Shown here piece after piece: positions 52,173 through 60,420 of a DNA stretch of 64,000 nucleotides. Source of the stretch: a virus; the IMG/VR virus record IMGVR_UViG_3300034073_005389, positions 124,001-188,000 of that record; one strand, 5' to 3'. A program made the position numbers and the translations under genes. Numbering within the stretch: position 1 is the first letter of the stretch; the number at the start of each line of letters is the position of its first letter. The notes beneath the pieces were generated by a model. It was not told the DNA's origin. It was given only the letters and a program-made list of their open reading frames with translations, and searched no databases.

Positions 52173-52967
52173 TTACCACTGAACTTCTCCATAGATAGAG
52201 TCTGGAGAACATTTTTGTTTTCCTGCATCACATGACTGTAAAAAATCACAGAACCTACACAAGTTACTTGGGCTAGGAGTATAATCTTTTTCTAAATTAA
52301 TTTGTTTGGCATATTCTGAATATTTATCTTTTACTTGCAAAATTTCTGGTACTAAAAATTCTGTAGTAATATATTCAAAATCATGTCGCATTAAAATATA
52401 AGATGCTCTTACTTTAGTAATTGTAGGATCTTCTAAATAAATAACATAAGCGTATGTTAATAATTGAAAGAAGTCATCTTTTAAGAATTTTTTATTTTTT
52501 GTAGTTTTATAGTCACATACGTGTATGACATTATCAGCATCGATCTGGATTCTGTCAATCATCCCGTTTAAAATAACTTTGTCAGCTATTTCAAAATCAA
52601 AGCTTTTTTCACAAGCTATAACATTGGGAGACGTATTATTCTTTTTATTTTCGCTTACAATTTTTAAATATTTGTCAATTAAATCCCAGCATTCTTTTTT
52701 CATTTCTGGGCTCATATTGTTGCCATACTCAGCCAAAGCTGCCTTATAAGCAATTCCCATTTCTATATTTAATGGTTTTGAAGATCCATTAATATAGGCA
52801 TTATGAAAATCTTCTAAGACTTTATGACAAAATTTTCCCAAAGTATGAAACTCCCATGTTTTCTTAGGAAGTTTTTGAATGTATGAAAATTTATATTTTG
52901 CTTTACAATCTAAAAAAGTTTTTGTCTTACTAACACTTAATCTTAAATCTTTTACTATATTTTCCAT
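52173..52967 (-). CDS. PD-(D/E)XK nuclease, RecB/Cas4-like, probable Fe-S
   Basis: A 264-residue protein. It starts with LSVSKTKTFLDCKAKYKFSY, then the nuclease core GMIDRIQIDADNVIHVCDYKTT (Asp and the D-Y-K motif) followed by a QLLTYAYVIYLE helix with the conserved Gln/Tyr. Cys21 and the C-terminal cluster LCRFCDFLQSC suggest a 4Fe-4S cluster as in AddB/Cas4-type nucleases. It is probably a single-strand exonuclease in recombination or end processing. No ribosome-binding site is evident. Confidence 0.85.
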   Translation of the reverse strand: MENIVKDLRLSVSKTKTFLDCKAKYKFSYIQKLPKKTWEFHTLGKFCHKVLEDFHNAYINGSSKPLNIEMGIAYKAALAEYGNNMSPEMKKECWDLIDKYLKIVSENKKNNTSPNVIACEKSFDFEIADKVILNGMIDRIQIDADNVIHVCDYKTTKNKKFLKDDFFQLLTYAYVIYLEDPTITKVRASYILMRHDFEYITTEFLVPEILQVKDKYSEYAKQINLEKDYTPSPSNLCRFCDFLQSCDAGKQKCSPDSIYGEVQW

Positions 52968-53023
52968 TTTTTATTATCTTAATCATTTTGTGTCTGCAAT
53001 GTATATAACACCAACTATTTTAA

Positions 53024-54013
53024 CTAAAATAGAACTCTGCGAGCAAATGGGAGCCATTGAAACACCATTCCAACTCCTTTTTGTTTTCCAGAAAACTTGA
53101 TAGCAGATAAGTTTCCATCGAAACTTCCAGTAGGTCTATAAGGAGTTTTAGAAATAATCCATCTATTTGCCCAAGTATCTAAATAATAATAAGTCATAGT
53201 ATTATCTCTTGGATTATAATGTGACTTTAAAAAAGATCCATTTGCTGGAGGAGCATCTAATCCATGAGTAAAATAACTATTGCCATCTCTAACTACATTT
53301 GGGTCTTGCAATGAGAAAAATTGACGATTAATTTGAGCAGGATCATCTGGGTTTTCTTTTTCAAAGTCTTGAAAAATAACAAAAGCTCTTGGATCAAAGG
53401 TAGCTGTAAATTGAGAAGTTTCTTCTGGTATCTCGGGAGTAAATGGTACTGTTACCTTACCAGGCAAATTGCCAATCCCTTTACCACTCTGACCTAGATA
53501 ATTGGTAGTAGAATAAACAATACTGTAATTTTCTACATTGTAGGGCTCGTTGGTAAAGGCGTTAGGCTGCCCCTTGCCGTCAAATCCTGTAGGTTCGGCA
53601 GGCAAAGCAGGATTATCTACAGTAATACCAGCGTCACCTGGATTTAAATATTCTCCTTCTGGCTGAGAAGGTGCTGTACCAAATGGATATAACCCTGGTA
53701 TATTCTTACCAGCTGGCACAGTAGTTGCAGAGTGTGGCAATCTAGTATTATTTAAAATATCAGTTACATAATTTTCTGTTACAATAGGAGAAGAATCTGT
53801 ACCATTAGTAGCAAATACTTTTAAGGTAAGAGAAAGTAAATCTATAGGTAAAAATATAGGTCCAGTATAAATAGTGGAAAATAAATCAGGATCGCTACCG
53901 TCTAGCGTATAAAAAATAGTAGAAGGAATATTGACTGAAATAGAAACAGTTTTAGGAAACCCTGCAACTATTTCTTCTTCAGATTGTGTAATAGTTATAC
54001 TAATAACTGCCAT
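53024..54013 (-). CDS. Putative virion/adhesin protein with chitobiase-C-like domain
   Basis: A 329-residue beta-rich protein. Residues about 20-80 (IFYTLDGSDPDLFSTIYTGP) match the CHB_HEX_C/Ig-like module common in surface and carbohydrate-binding proteins. The rest is Pro/Asn/Gly-rich with aromatic segments (MTYYYLDTWANRWIISKTPY) typical of tail-fibre or decoration proteins. There is no signal peptide, fitting a virion protein rather than a secreted one. It is the only likely virion-type gene in the replication section besides PilY1. Confidence 0.72.
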   Translation of the reverse strand: MAVISITITQSEEEIVAGFPKTVSISVNIPSTIFYTLDGSDPDLFSTIYTGPIFLPIDLLSLTLKVFATNGTDSSPIVTENYVTDILNNTRLPHSATTVPAGKNIPGLYPFGTAPSQPEGEYLNPGDAGITVDNPALPAEPTGFDGKGQPNAFTNEPYNVENYSIVYSTTNYLGQSGKGIGNLPGKVTVPFTPEIPEETSQFTATFDPRAFVIFQDFEKENPDDPAQINRQFFSLQDPNVVRDGNSYFTHGLDAPPANGSFLKSHYNPRDNTMTYYYLDTWANRWIISKTPYRPTGSFDGNLSAIKFSGKQKGVGMVFQWLPFARRVLF

Positions 54014-54014
54014 A

Positions 54015-54329
54015 TTATACCAAATTTAAAAATCTATTATTTTTATTAGTTAAATTTTGTTTTAACATTACCCTATATATTTTATGGGCGGCTTTTCTAA
54101 TTAACTTAGCTAAATCTAAGTAATTAGAATCACCTTCTCTTCTATACAAAATTATCAACTGATCGTAATAGTCTAATAATTCTAAATTTACTGTCAAATT
54201 TTCTTTTTTTTCTTTTTGAGCTTCCATTATTTTTTTAATGCAATACGTTAGTAGTTCCCGATAAAATTTATCGGGACCTACCGCTAAATATCTAGATAAA
54301 AATTCTTTTTTTAGGAAAGCTATACTCAT
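54015..54329 (-). CDS. Hypothetical small helical protein
   Basis: A 104-residue basic helical protein (YRELLTYCIKKIMEAQKEKK, LAKLIRKAAHKIYRVML). It is 1 nt from the next gene and 28 nt from the kinase gene. No family is recognised and no strong ribosome-binding site is seen. Confidence 0.68.
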   Translation of the reverse strand: MSIAFLKKEFLSRYLAVGPDKFYRELLTYCIKKIMEAQKEKKENLTVNLELLDYYDQLIILYRREGDSNYLDLAKLIRKAAHKIYRVMLKQNLTNKNNRFLNLV

Positions 54330-54357
54330 GACCAGTATCTTTATACTGGAATATAAC

Positions 54358-54981
54358 TTATTGATTTTTATTATCTTTTAGACAATTAAATATTTGACTT
54401 GCTTGGTCAGCAAGCTTGTCCAATGTCTTATTATTATAAACTATATAATCAAATTCTTCATCTGGTATACTATTTTGGTTTGTTTCACTGATGTGATTTA
54501 TCTTTAGCTCAGAATCTCTAATTAATTTAATTATGAAAAATTTTTTTTCTTTTAAAATTTTGCATTCATTCACGAACCTGACATCTGGAACTGCAAAAGC
54601 CAAGGCATTTTCTTTTTCAGCCGTATCTAATTTAAAAAGTAAATTATCTATCCATACATTTTCATTATATGACCTACCTAATCCTGTACCAAGATCAATT
54701 AATAACTGTCTAACTGTTAGTGGCTGATTGTCTTTAAATGCATTTGGTATAACAGAGTTTCTTAAAGAAGAAGATCCATATAGATAATTTTTATCTATAG
54801 ATGGAAACATAATTTCAATCATTTTTTTAATAGGGTCGGCAAAAGCGACTAATTTTATTTTTTCTTCGAAATTAGTTATTTTATTTAAATTAGTTTCATA
54901 ATGTTTAATATGTTCAAAAATTAAATTAGCTAATGTATTTTTACCAGAATTAGCTTTTCCGACAATTGCAAATTTATACAT
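54358..54981 (-). CDS. Deoxynucleoside monophosphate kinase-like
   Basis: A 207-residue P-loop kinase: GKANSGKNTLANLI (Walker A) at 8-21, AFADPIKKM, TVRQLLIDLGTGLGR, and VPDVRFVNECKILKE, matching T4 gp1-type dNMP kinases. It would phosphorylate dNMPs towards dNTP pools for phage DNA synthesis. GGTGA precedes the ATG. It is followed closely by the hypothetical 104-aa gene. Confidence 0.82.
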   Translation of the reverse strand: MYKFAIVGKANSGKNTLANLIFEHIKHYETNLNKITNFEEKIKLVAFADPIKKMIEIMFPSIDKNYLYGSSSLRNSVIPNAFKDNQPLTVRQLLIDLGTGLGRSYNENVWIDNLLFKLDTAEKENALAFAVPDVRFVNECKILKEKKFFIIKLIRDSELKINHISETNQNSIPDEEFDYIVYNNKTLDKLADQASQIFNCLKDNKNQ

Positions 54982-54984
54982 AAT

Positions 54985-57189
54985 TCACCAAGAAGAGACG
55001 ACTTTTGCTTTTGAAACCATATTTATATCTTGTTCTACTAAAATCCCATTAGTAAATTTATCTTTCAGCCTATCATTGTGAGTAATAACTAAAATAGTAA
55101 AATCTTTTTGAAAAAATTTAACAATATCTGCAAAAGCATCTACGCCAGCCTTATCTAAAGATTGATCTATTTCATCTAACATAAGGAATTGAATGTTAGT
55201 ACCGATCATTTTTTGTAATAAAAATGATAATCCTAATTTCAAACTAAAAGTAACTGCTAATTTTTGAGCGCCAGACAATTGATCATACTGACGTTCTTTT
55301 CCATTTATGTAATATAAAATATCTAAAGTATCAGCATCTGTGCCATCATTTTTTGTTTTTTCTATAAAAAACGAAAGTTGTAATCCAGGTTTTAACTGTT
55401 CTAACAATAAATTAGACTCTACCTGTAAGTCATCTAAAACATTTTGGATAAATAAATTAGGTATTCCTGTAGAAGAAAAAGCCTGTAGTACAGAAGGGTA
55501 TAAGGAAAACTGTTTATCTAACTTAGATAAATTGCTATTTAACTCTTCTTTTTTAGTCAAATCTTTCTTTTTTTGATCTAATGTATGTAGAATAACTGCC
55601 TTTGAACTATTTAAATGAGTTATTTCTTTGTTTAAAGAAGAGATTTTATTATTTGATTCTTGAATTAAATTCTTTTGGGCTTGTATTTTTTCTTTTAATT
55701 TATCTCCTTGGCTTTTAGAAGAGGCAGCTATTTCAGCTTGAACTTTTTGAATATCTTCTTCTTTTTGCTTTAGCTCTTGCTGTAAGGCATTAAAAGTAGT
55801 AATGCATTCAGAATGCAATGCTTTTTTATCTATTAACTCTTGATTTTTAGCAATAATTTTTTCAAAGATTTTTTCTAATTTTTGTTTTGAAATAAAAAAA
55901 ATATTAGTTTCTTGCTGTAATTTATTTGCATAAATATTTTTTTCATTAATAATACTTTTTGACTCAACAACTTTATTTTCTAAATCAAGTATTTGTTGAT
56001 TAATTTGAGACTGGCACTCTTGTCTATATTCTATAGAGACTGGTTGACGACAATGCTTGCAAACACTGTCTGTGGTTAAGGGCTCTTTTAGCTCTAAAAT
56101 TTTATGTAAATTATTTTTGATAAAAACATTATGCTCTGAAACAATCTCTTTTGCGGCAGTAATTAATTCATTATTTTTATCAATTAATGAAAAATCTAAA
56201 TCTTGTAACTTTGATTGCTCTTCTTTTAATGATTTTAAATCGGCAATTACTTCATTAGCTGATTTAATCATATTAGTTTTTTTAACAGAATAGTCTTTGA
56301 TAGAAGATTCTATCTTATCTTTTTCTTGAAATAATGACTTCTCTTTATTAATTAAATTAATAAAATTAGATTCTAATACAGAATACTCAGAAACTAAATT
56401 AGTTAGCTCTGAATTTAAATTACTGTTTTCTTGATTAATAGGCTCTAAAGATTCATTTTTAATTTTTAAATTATTATCTATAGATGTAAGCTGATTATTT
56501 AAAGACTCAATTTCTTGGTTGGGATCTTTTAAATGCTCTAAAATTGTTTTTGTTTTATCAATTTCTTTAGATAGCTGATTAGATTTTTCTTTAGCTATTT
56601 TTTCTAATTTAGAATAAATAGCTAAATTTAAAGCTTCTTTTAAGATTCCTTTTCTTTTTTCTGGAGTTGCTGTAGCCAAGCCAGAAAAATCATTTTGCAT
56701 AAAATGTACAGTGCTTCTAAAAGATTTAAAATTTATTTTTAAAAGTTTAGCAATATCTTTTTCTGTATCTGCTGCCCTACGACTAGAGATATCTTGCCAG
56801 AATTTATTGTCTGTTACTGCTAGTCCATCTTTTTGATAAACTACATCATCTTCACCTTGAACAGCATTTCTTTTATATAAAGAAACATCGGTTGTTCCTT
56901 TTTTTGTTCTAAGGCGCGAAAGCCTATATTCTTGATTATTATCAATAAAATCAATTATAATTTTACAAGAATTGGCATCATCTCTAATAATTTTCTCTAA
57001 ATTTACATCTGCTTGATTGAATAAGACATATTCAATCGCTTTAAAAATAGTAGATTTGCCTACACCGTTAGAAAAATTATCATTATTATCTACTTTTCCT
57101 ACTATTAATGCAGAGCTAAATTGAGAAAAATCTATATAACTAGATTCATGGCACATAAAATTTTGTATAAATAATTTAGATAATTTCAT
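54985..57189 (-). CDS. sbcC: SbcC/Rad50-like SMC exonuclease subunit
   Basis: A 734-residue ATPase of the T4 gp46/SbcC family. Walker A NGVGKSTIF (about 41-49), long coiled coils on both sides of a zinc hook CKHC (Cys377/Cys380), the ABC signature QLSGAQKLAVTFSL and Walker B FLMLDEIDQSL are all visible. It pairs with SbcD to process DNA ends and feed recombination-dependent replication. It overlaps the sbcD stop by 4 nt. Confidence 0.93.
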   Translation of the reverse strand: MKLSKLFIQNFMCHESSYIDFSQFSSALIVGKVDNNDNFSNGVGKSTIFKAIEYVLFNQADVNLEKIIRDDANSCKIIIDFIDNNQEYRLSRLRTKKGTTDVSLYKRNAVQGEDDVVYQKDGLAVTDNKFWQDISSRRAADTEKDIAKLLKINFKSFRSTVHFMQNDFSGLATATPEKRKGILKEALNLAIYSKLEKIAKEKSNQLSKEIDKTKTILEHLKDPNQEIESLNNQLTSIDNNLKIKNESLEPINQENSNLNSELTNLVSEYSVLESNFINLINKEKSLFQEKDKIESSIKDYSVKKTNMIKSANEVIADLKSLKEEQSKLQDLDFSLIDKNNELITAAKEIVSEHNVFIKNNLHKILELKEPLTTDSVCKHCRQPVSIEYRQECQSQINQQILDLENKVVESKSIINEKNIYANKLQQETNIFFISKQKLEKIFEKIIAKNQELIDKKALHSECITTFNALQQELKQKEEDIQKVQAEIAASSKSQGDKLKEKIQAQKNLIQESNNKISSLNKEITHLNSSKAVILHTLDQKKKDLTKKEELNSNLSKLDKQFSLYPSVLQAFSSTGIPNLFIQNVLDDLQVESNLLLEQLKPGLQLSFFIEKTKNDGTDADTLDILYYINGKERQYDQLSGAQKLAVTFSLKLGLSFLLQKMIGTNIQFLMLDEIDQSLDKAGVDAFADIVKFFQKDFTILVITHNDRLKDKFTNGILVEQDINMVSKAKVVSSW

Positions 57190-58379
57190 TCTTTTGATTC
57201 TATTTGATAAGTATTATAAATATCAGAAGCTAAACTAATAAAATCGGATCTATCTTTTTCTTCTATATACTGAGAGGCGTATGTTTTTATAGCCGTAACC
57301 ACATCCATTTTATTATCTAATAAAGAATCTTCTTTCTTTTTAATTAAAACTGGTTTTTTAGATTCAGAGATAGAAGAGACATTGAAAGCTCCTTGAGATA
57401 ATAAATAATCTTCTATCTCGTTTTTGTTTATTGATTTCAATTCTGGAGCAGATAATGAAACTTCTACTTTTACAATTGCTCTAGATAAATCAGAAGATTT
57501 TTTAATCTCTTGTAAAACATAAGATGTTGGATCCTCTGTTTCTTTAGGAATAGAGATCGTAATCTTCTTTAAAGAACGAGTAGGTAATGATTTACTAAGA
57601 AAAGCATTCTTCTCGCAGTCAAAAATAACAACTATTTTTTGGTGATCAGATTCTCCAAAATTAGAAACATCCATACTACCAATATGGGCTACATAAGGTT
57701 GTTTTTTATTTAAAACTTGAGGCTTATGAACATGTCCCATCCATACATAATCATATCCTTGAAACATAGAAATAGGGCAGAATAATTCATTATTATTGTC
57801 ATCTATTTCATCTCCAATAAAAATAGACCCCTCTATAGCTAGATGCCCTACTACTATTTTTTTATAGGTAACTGGAATAGAAGATAATTCATAAATTAAC
57901 GAATCTTGTAATAGAGCGAGTGCTTGTGCATTACTATTAACTGCAAATGATTTCCTGTCTCTAAAAGGAATAAAAGTAATGGCAGTGGTATCTATAAAAA
58001 TAGTAGATAAGTCTTTATAGATACTTACATTATCTAATTCTGCCTCATTAATAATATCTAATGGCGACGTATACACAAATCCACTACGCAGCACATCATG
58101 GTTACCCATGACAATATGAACATGTATATTATATGTTTGGCACTTTTTTAGCCAATTTAAGAATAAGGCAATAATAGACGGGTGTGGTTTAGGCTCTTCA
58201 AAAACATCTCCAGAAACAATAATATGCGAAGAGTGTGATTCTATCGCCTGCTCTAGAGTCCAATCTAATAAATTTAATTGATCTATTAGTCTCGTATTTA
58301 AATTAGATCCTAAATTGGTTTTACCAAGTGCAACACTTTTTCCAAGATGAGGATCGCCAAGAATAAGAATTTGTGTCAT
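57186..58379 (-). CDS. sbcD: SbcD/Mre11-like nuclease subunit
   Basis: A 397-residue metallophosphoesterase of the T4 gp47/SbcD/Mre11 family. GDPHLG (8-13), VSGDVFEEP, VMGNHDVLR, VGHLAIEGS and MGHVHKPQ mark the five metal-binding motifs, all with their key residues. It forms the end-processing complex with SbcC, whose gene overlaps it by 4 nt. It in turn overlaps the primase zinc-domain gene by 4 nt. Confidence 0.93.
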   Translation of the reverse strand: MTQILILGDPHLGKSVALGKTNLGSNLNTRLIDQLNLLDWTLEQAIESHSSHIIVSGDVFEEPKPHPSIIALFLNWLKKCQTYNIHVHIVMGNHDVLRSGFVYTSPLDIINEAELDNVSIYKDLSTIFIDTTAITFIPFRDRKSFAVNSNAQALALLQDSLIYELSSIPVTYKKIVVGHLAIEGSIFIGDEIDDNNNELFCPISMFQGYDYVWMGHVHKPQVLNKKQPYVAHIGSMDVSNFGESDHQKIVVIFDCEKNAFLSKSLPTRSLKKITISIPKETEDPTSYVLQEIKKSSDLSRAIVKVEVSLSAPELKSINKNEIEDYLLSQGAFNVSSISESKKPVLIKKKEDSLLDNKMDVVTAIKTYASQYIEEKDRSDFISLASDIYNTYQIESKE

Positions 58380-58990
58380 AAATTATATTTATCAATAGCT
58401 TGAATTAACTGATTTACTACCATTATAAGAGCTTCATTATTTAATTGATGTTTATGAGTTAAATCATCAAATATCTTACAATGTTTTTCTATAAATTCAA
58501 ATGATTTATCGTCTGGATAATTAATTCTAAATTCTCTCACATGATTAGAGAACTTCATCATAGTTTTTAATATTTCAAAAAAATCATCTTGAAAAGATAA
58601 TTCTATATTATCTACAGATGACGATAATTGCTCAATGATTTTTTTAGCTGCCTTAATTCTAGTAGAACCATCCATATTCATGACAAAATCTACTGGATGA
58701 GCACCTTGTTGGCAACCATAACACCAATATGTATTGGTGTTAGGATAATAATAAAAAGAGGCAGTATTTTCTCTACCTCCTTTGTGATTTTTAAATGGAC
58801 ATACAATTTTTCTGTTACCGTCATCAATCTTAACATGATACATCTTAAAGATTTGAAGAATAGGAACAGAATTTGCTTGTTTAATTAGACCTTGATACCT
58901 ATCTCTTTCATCAAAATCTGCAATATCTCCAGCTTCCCATGATGTCTCGCCATAACTAGTGGGTCCGGAGTTACTTGATAAATTGCGCAT
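58376..58990 (-). CDS. Primase zinc-binding (CHC2) half, split DnaG
   Basis: A 204-residue protein carrying only the DnaG zinc-binding domain: VPILQIFKMYHVKI, VCPFKNHKGGRENTASFYYY and WCYGCQQGAHPVDFVMN give Cys64, His69, Cys90 and Cys93. It recognises the template priming site. The catalytic TOPRIM half is encoded about 23 kb away at 34269-35015. The C-terminal 90 residues are helical and may dock the partner. A 34-residue N-terminal extension overlaps the small upstream gene. Confidence 0.87.
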   Translation of the reverse strand: MRNLSSNSGPTSYGETSWEAGDIADFDERDRYQGLIKQANSVPILQIFKMYHVKIDDGNRKIVCPFKNHKGGRENTASFYYYPNTNTYWCYGCQQGAHPVDFVMNMDGSTRIKAAKKIIEQLSSSVDNIELSFQDDFFEILKTMMKFSNHVREFRINYPDDKSFEFIEKHCKIFDDLTHKHQLNNEALIMVVNQLIQAIDKYNL

Positions 58991-59076
58991 AACTGTATGT
59001 ATTGATTGTATTTTTCTTTTTCTTGGGAAACTAACAATAATAGATAGTCCCGGTTAATTTCTGATAACTTATTCAT
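58885..59076 (-). CDS. Small overlapping hypothetical gene
   Basis: A 63-residue helical protein (RDYLLLLVSQEKEKYNQYIQ, KLEILQILMKEIG). Its start overlaps the upstream stop by 8 nt and its last 106 nt overlap the primase zinc-domain gene in another frame. The amino-acid composition looks normal and it fills an otherwise empty 78-nt gap, so it is probably real, but the long overlap leaves doubt. Confidence 0.5.
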   Translation of the reverse strand: MNKLSEINRDYLLLLVSQEKEKYNQYIQLCAIYQVTPDPLVMARHHGKLEILQILMKEIGIKV

Positions 59077-59569
59077 TTACATTTTTTTTGTCAATAGCTT
59101 GTAATTGTTTAATAATTTTTTCAGAAAAAGCGTCTGATTCTATTTTCTTTTCTAACTGAAAAACTTTATATTCTAAATTATTTATTTTGTCTCTTTGAGA
59201 TAAGACTGTTTTAAACAATAAAGTAATCCATCCTAATGAGCCCATACCTTCCTGCTCATTAGGATCATTATTTATTTCAACTGCTAATTGAATCATTTTC
59301 CCTAATGTTTCTCTTTCTAACTCATTAGAAAAAATAGATCTATTTTGAACTAAAGTCTTATCTTCCATCATTTTCTTAAATGATAAAGCTAAGTCAGCTG
59401 CCCTTTGTTTGTATCCAGAAGATTTTTCTTGTATTTCTTTTACTTTCTTGTCAAAATCTTCAGCTGTTGGCTTTTTAGGAATCTTTTCAAAAATAGACTT
59501 TTGAGAACTTACATTTCTTAGCCCTATTTTAGGGGCTATGTTTTTATCCTCTTCCTCGTCAAAGGGCAT
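59069..59569 (-). CDS. Hypothetical coiled-coil protein
   Basis: A 166-residue protein with an unstructured, charged N-terminus, a helical central domain (LGKMIQLAVEINNDPNEQEG) and a C-terminal coiled coil (RDKINNLEYKVFQLEKKIES). No family is recognised. It lies between the primase zinc-domain gene and the thioredoxin-like cluster. Confidence 0.72.
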   Translation of the reverse strand: MPFDEEEDKNIAPKIGLRNVSSQKSIFEKIPKKPTAEDFDKKVKEIQEKSSGYKQRAADLALSFKKMMEDKTLVQNRSIFSNELERETLGKMIQLAVEINNDPNEQEGMGSLGWITLLFKTVLSQRDKINNLEYKVFQLEKKIESDAFSEKIIKQLQAIDKKNVNE

Positions 59570-59579
59570 AACAATCCTT

Positions 59580-59858
59580 TCAAGCTCTAGCTACAATTAA
59601 ATATTTTTCAGCCAAAGTAACAGTATATTTGCTGCCAAGAGCTACCTCTAAAGCAGGCAGTACTGAAGGGGCAGAGGGAATGACATATAATTTAGAAGGC
59701 TCTATTGAAATAGGGTTACAATATTTTTCCACTACCTGATCGGGTAGTGCAAACATTTCTATTTTTTTGTCTTTAATTTCTTGCCATATTTTACCGGCTT
59801 CTGTAGCCGCTTCTGGTTTAATAGTTTTATTACTTAGTTTTTTAACTGCTTTACTCAT
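59580..59858 (-). CDS. Hypothetical small protein
   Basis: A 92-residue alpha/beta protein (VVEKYCNPISIEPSKLYVIP, YTVTLAEKYLIVARA). It overlaps the thioredoxin-like gene by 4 nt and follows it in translation. No family is recognised. Confidence 0.7.
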   Translation of the reverse strand: MSKAVKKLSNKTIKPEAATEAGKIWQEIKDKKIEMFALPDQVVEKYCNPISIEPSKLYVIPSAPSVLPALEVALGSKYTVTLAEKYLIVARA

Positions 59859-60178
59859 GACTTCTCCTTTTCATTAAATATATCAACAAAAACACTTTTT
59901 AAAGCAGAAGTCATTATTACGCCATTTACCCTAAACTTTTCTTTATTATTAAAATTAATAATAATGGCGGGAATGGAGTCTAATTGATAACGCTTACAAA
60001 TTGCTTTAAAAAAGTCTACATCTATAGCATAGAAAATAATTTTATCTTTGTATTTTTCTTCTATTTTAGAAATCATTGTCGCCATTCTTTTATGGAATGG
60101 CATCCAGGTTGCATAAAAGTACATGCAAGCTACAGGATAATTTAAATTTAACTCATTTTCTGAAGTAATATAAATCAT
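59855..60178 (-). CDS. Thioredoxin-fold protein lacking active-site cysteines
   Basis: A 107-residue protein aligned by eye with thioredoxin. YFYATWMPFHKRMATM occupies the place of F-A-x-W-C-x-x-C-K, IIFYAIDVD the next strand, and LDSIPAIIINF keeps the cis-proline (Pro70). Both cysteines are replaced (W25-M-P-F-H), so classical disulfide chemistry is not possible. It may be a structural subunit, as thioredoxin is for T7 polymerase. It overlaps its neighbours by 1-4 nt. Confidence 0.75.
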   Translation of the reverse strand: MIYITSENELNLNYPVACMYFYATWMPFHKRMATMISKIEEKYKDKIIFYAIDVDFFKAICKRYQLDSIPAIIINFNNKEKFRVNGVIMTSALKSVFVDIFNEKEKS

Positions 60179-60420
60179 TAGTTTTTATTAAATTTTTCTT
60201 GAGAGTCTGACTCAATCATTTTATTAATCTCTCCAGAATTTAAAGCTTTTTGTAAAATATTTTTTGCAGCTTCTGAAGAAACCTCTTCTACTACTTTAGA
60301 ATATTCTTCTTTTGTAAAGATGCCTTTATTTAATAAAGTTTTTTCTAAAGCAGTAACCCTAAGTAAAATTTCTGCTAACATCATGTAATTTTCTAATGAA
60401 TCGTCTGTTTTTTTGCTCAT
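60178..60420 (-). CDS. Hypothetical small helical protein
   Basis: An 80-residue acidic helical protein from the ATG at 60420, which overlaps the deformylase stop as ATGA. A longer frame would use a GTG inside that gene. Helices include ENYMMLAEILLRVTALEKTL. No family is recognised; it is translationally coupled to the deformylase gene. Confidence 0.7.
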   Translation of the reverse strand: MSKKTDDSLENYMMLAEILLRVTALEKTLLNKGIFTKEEYSKVVEEVSSEAAKNILQKALNSGEINKMIESDSQEKFNKN

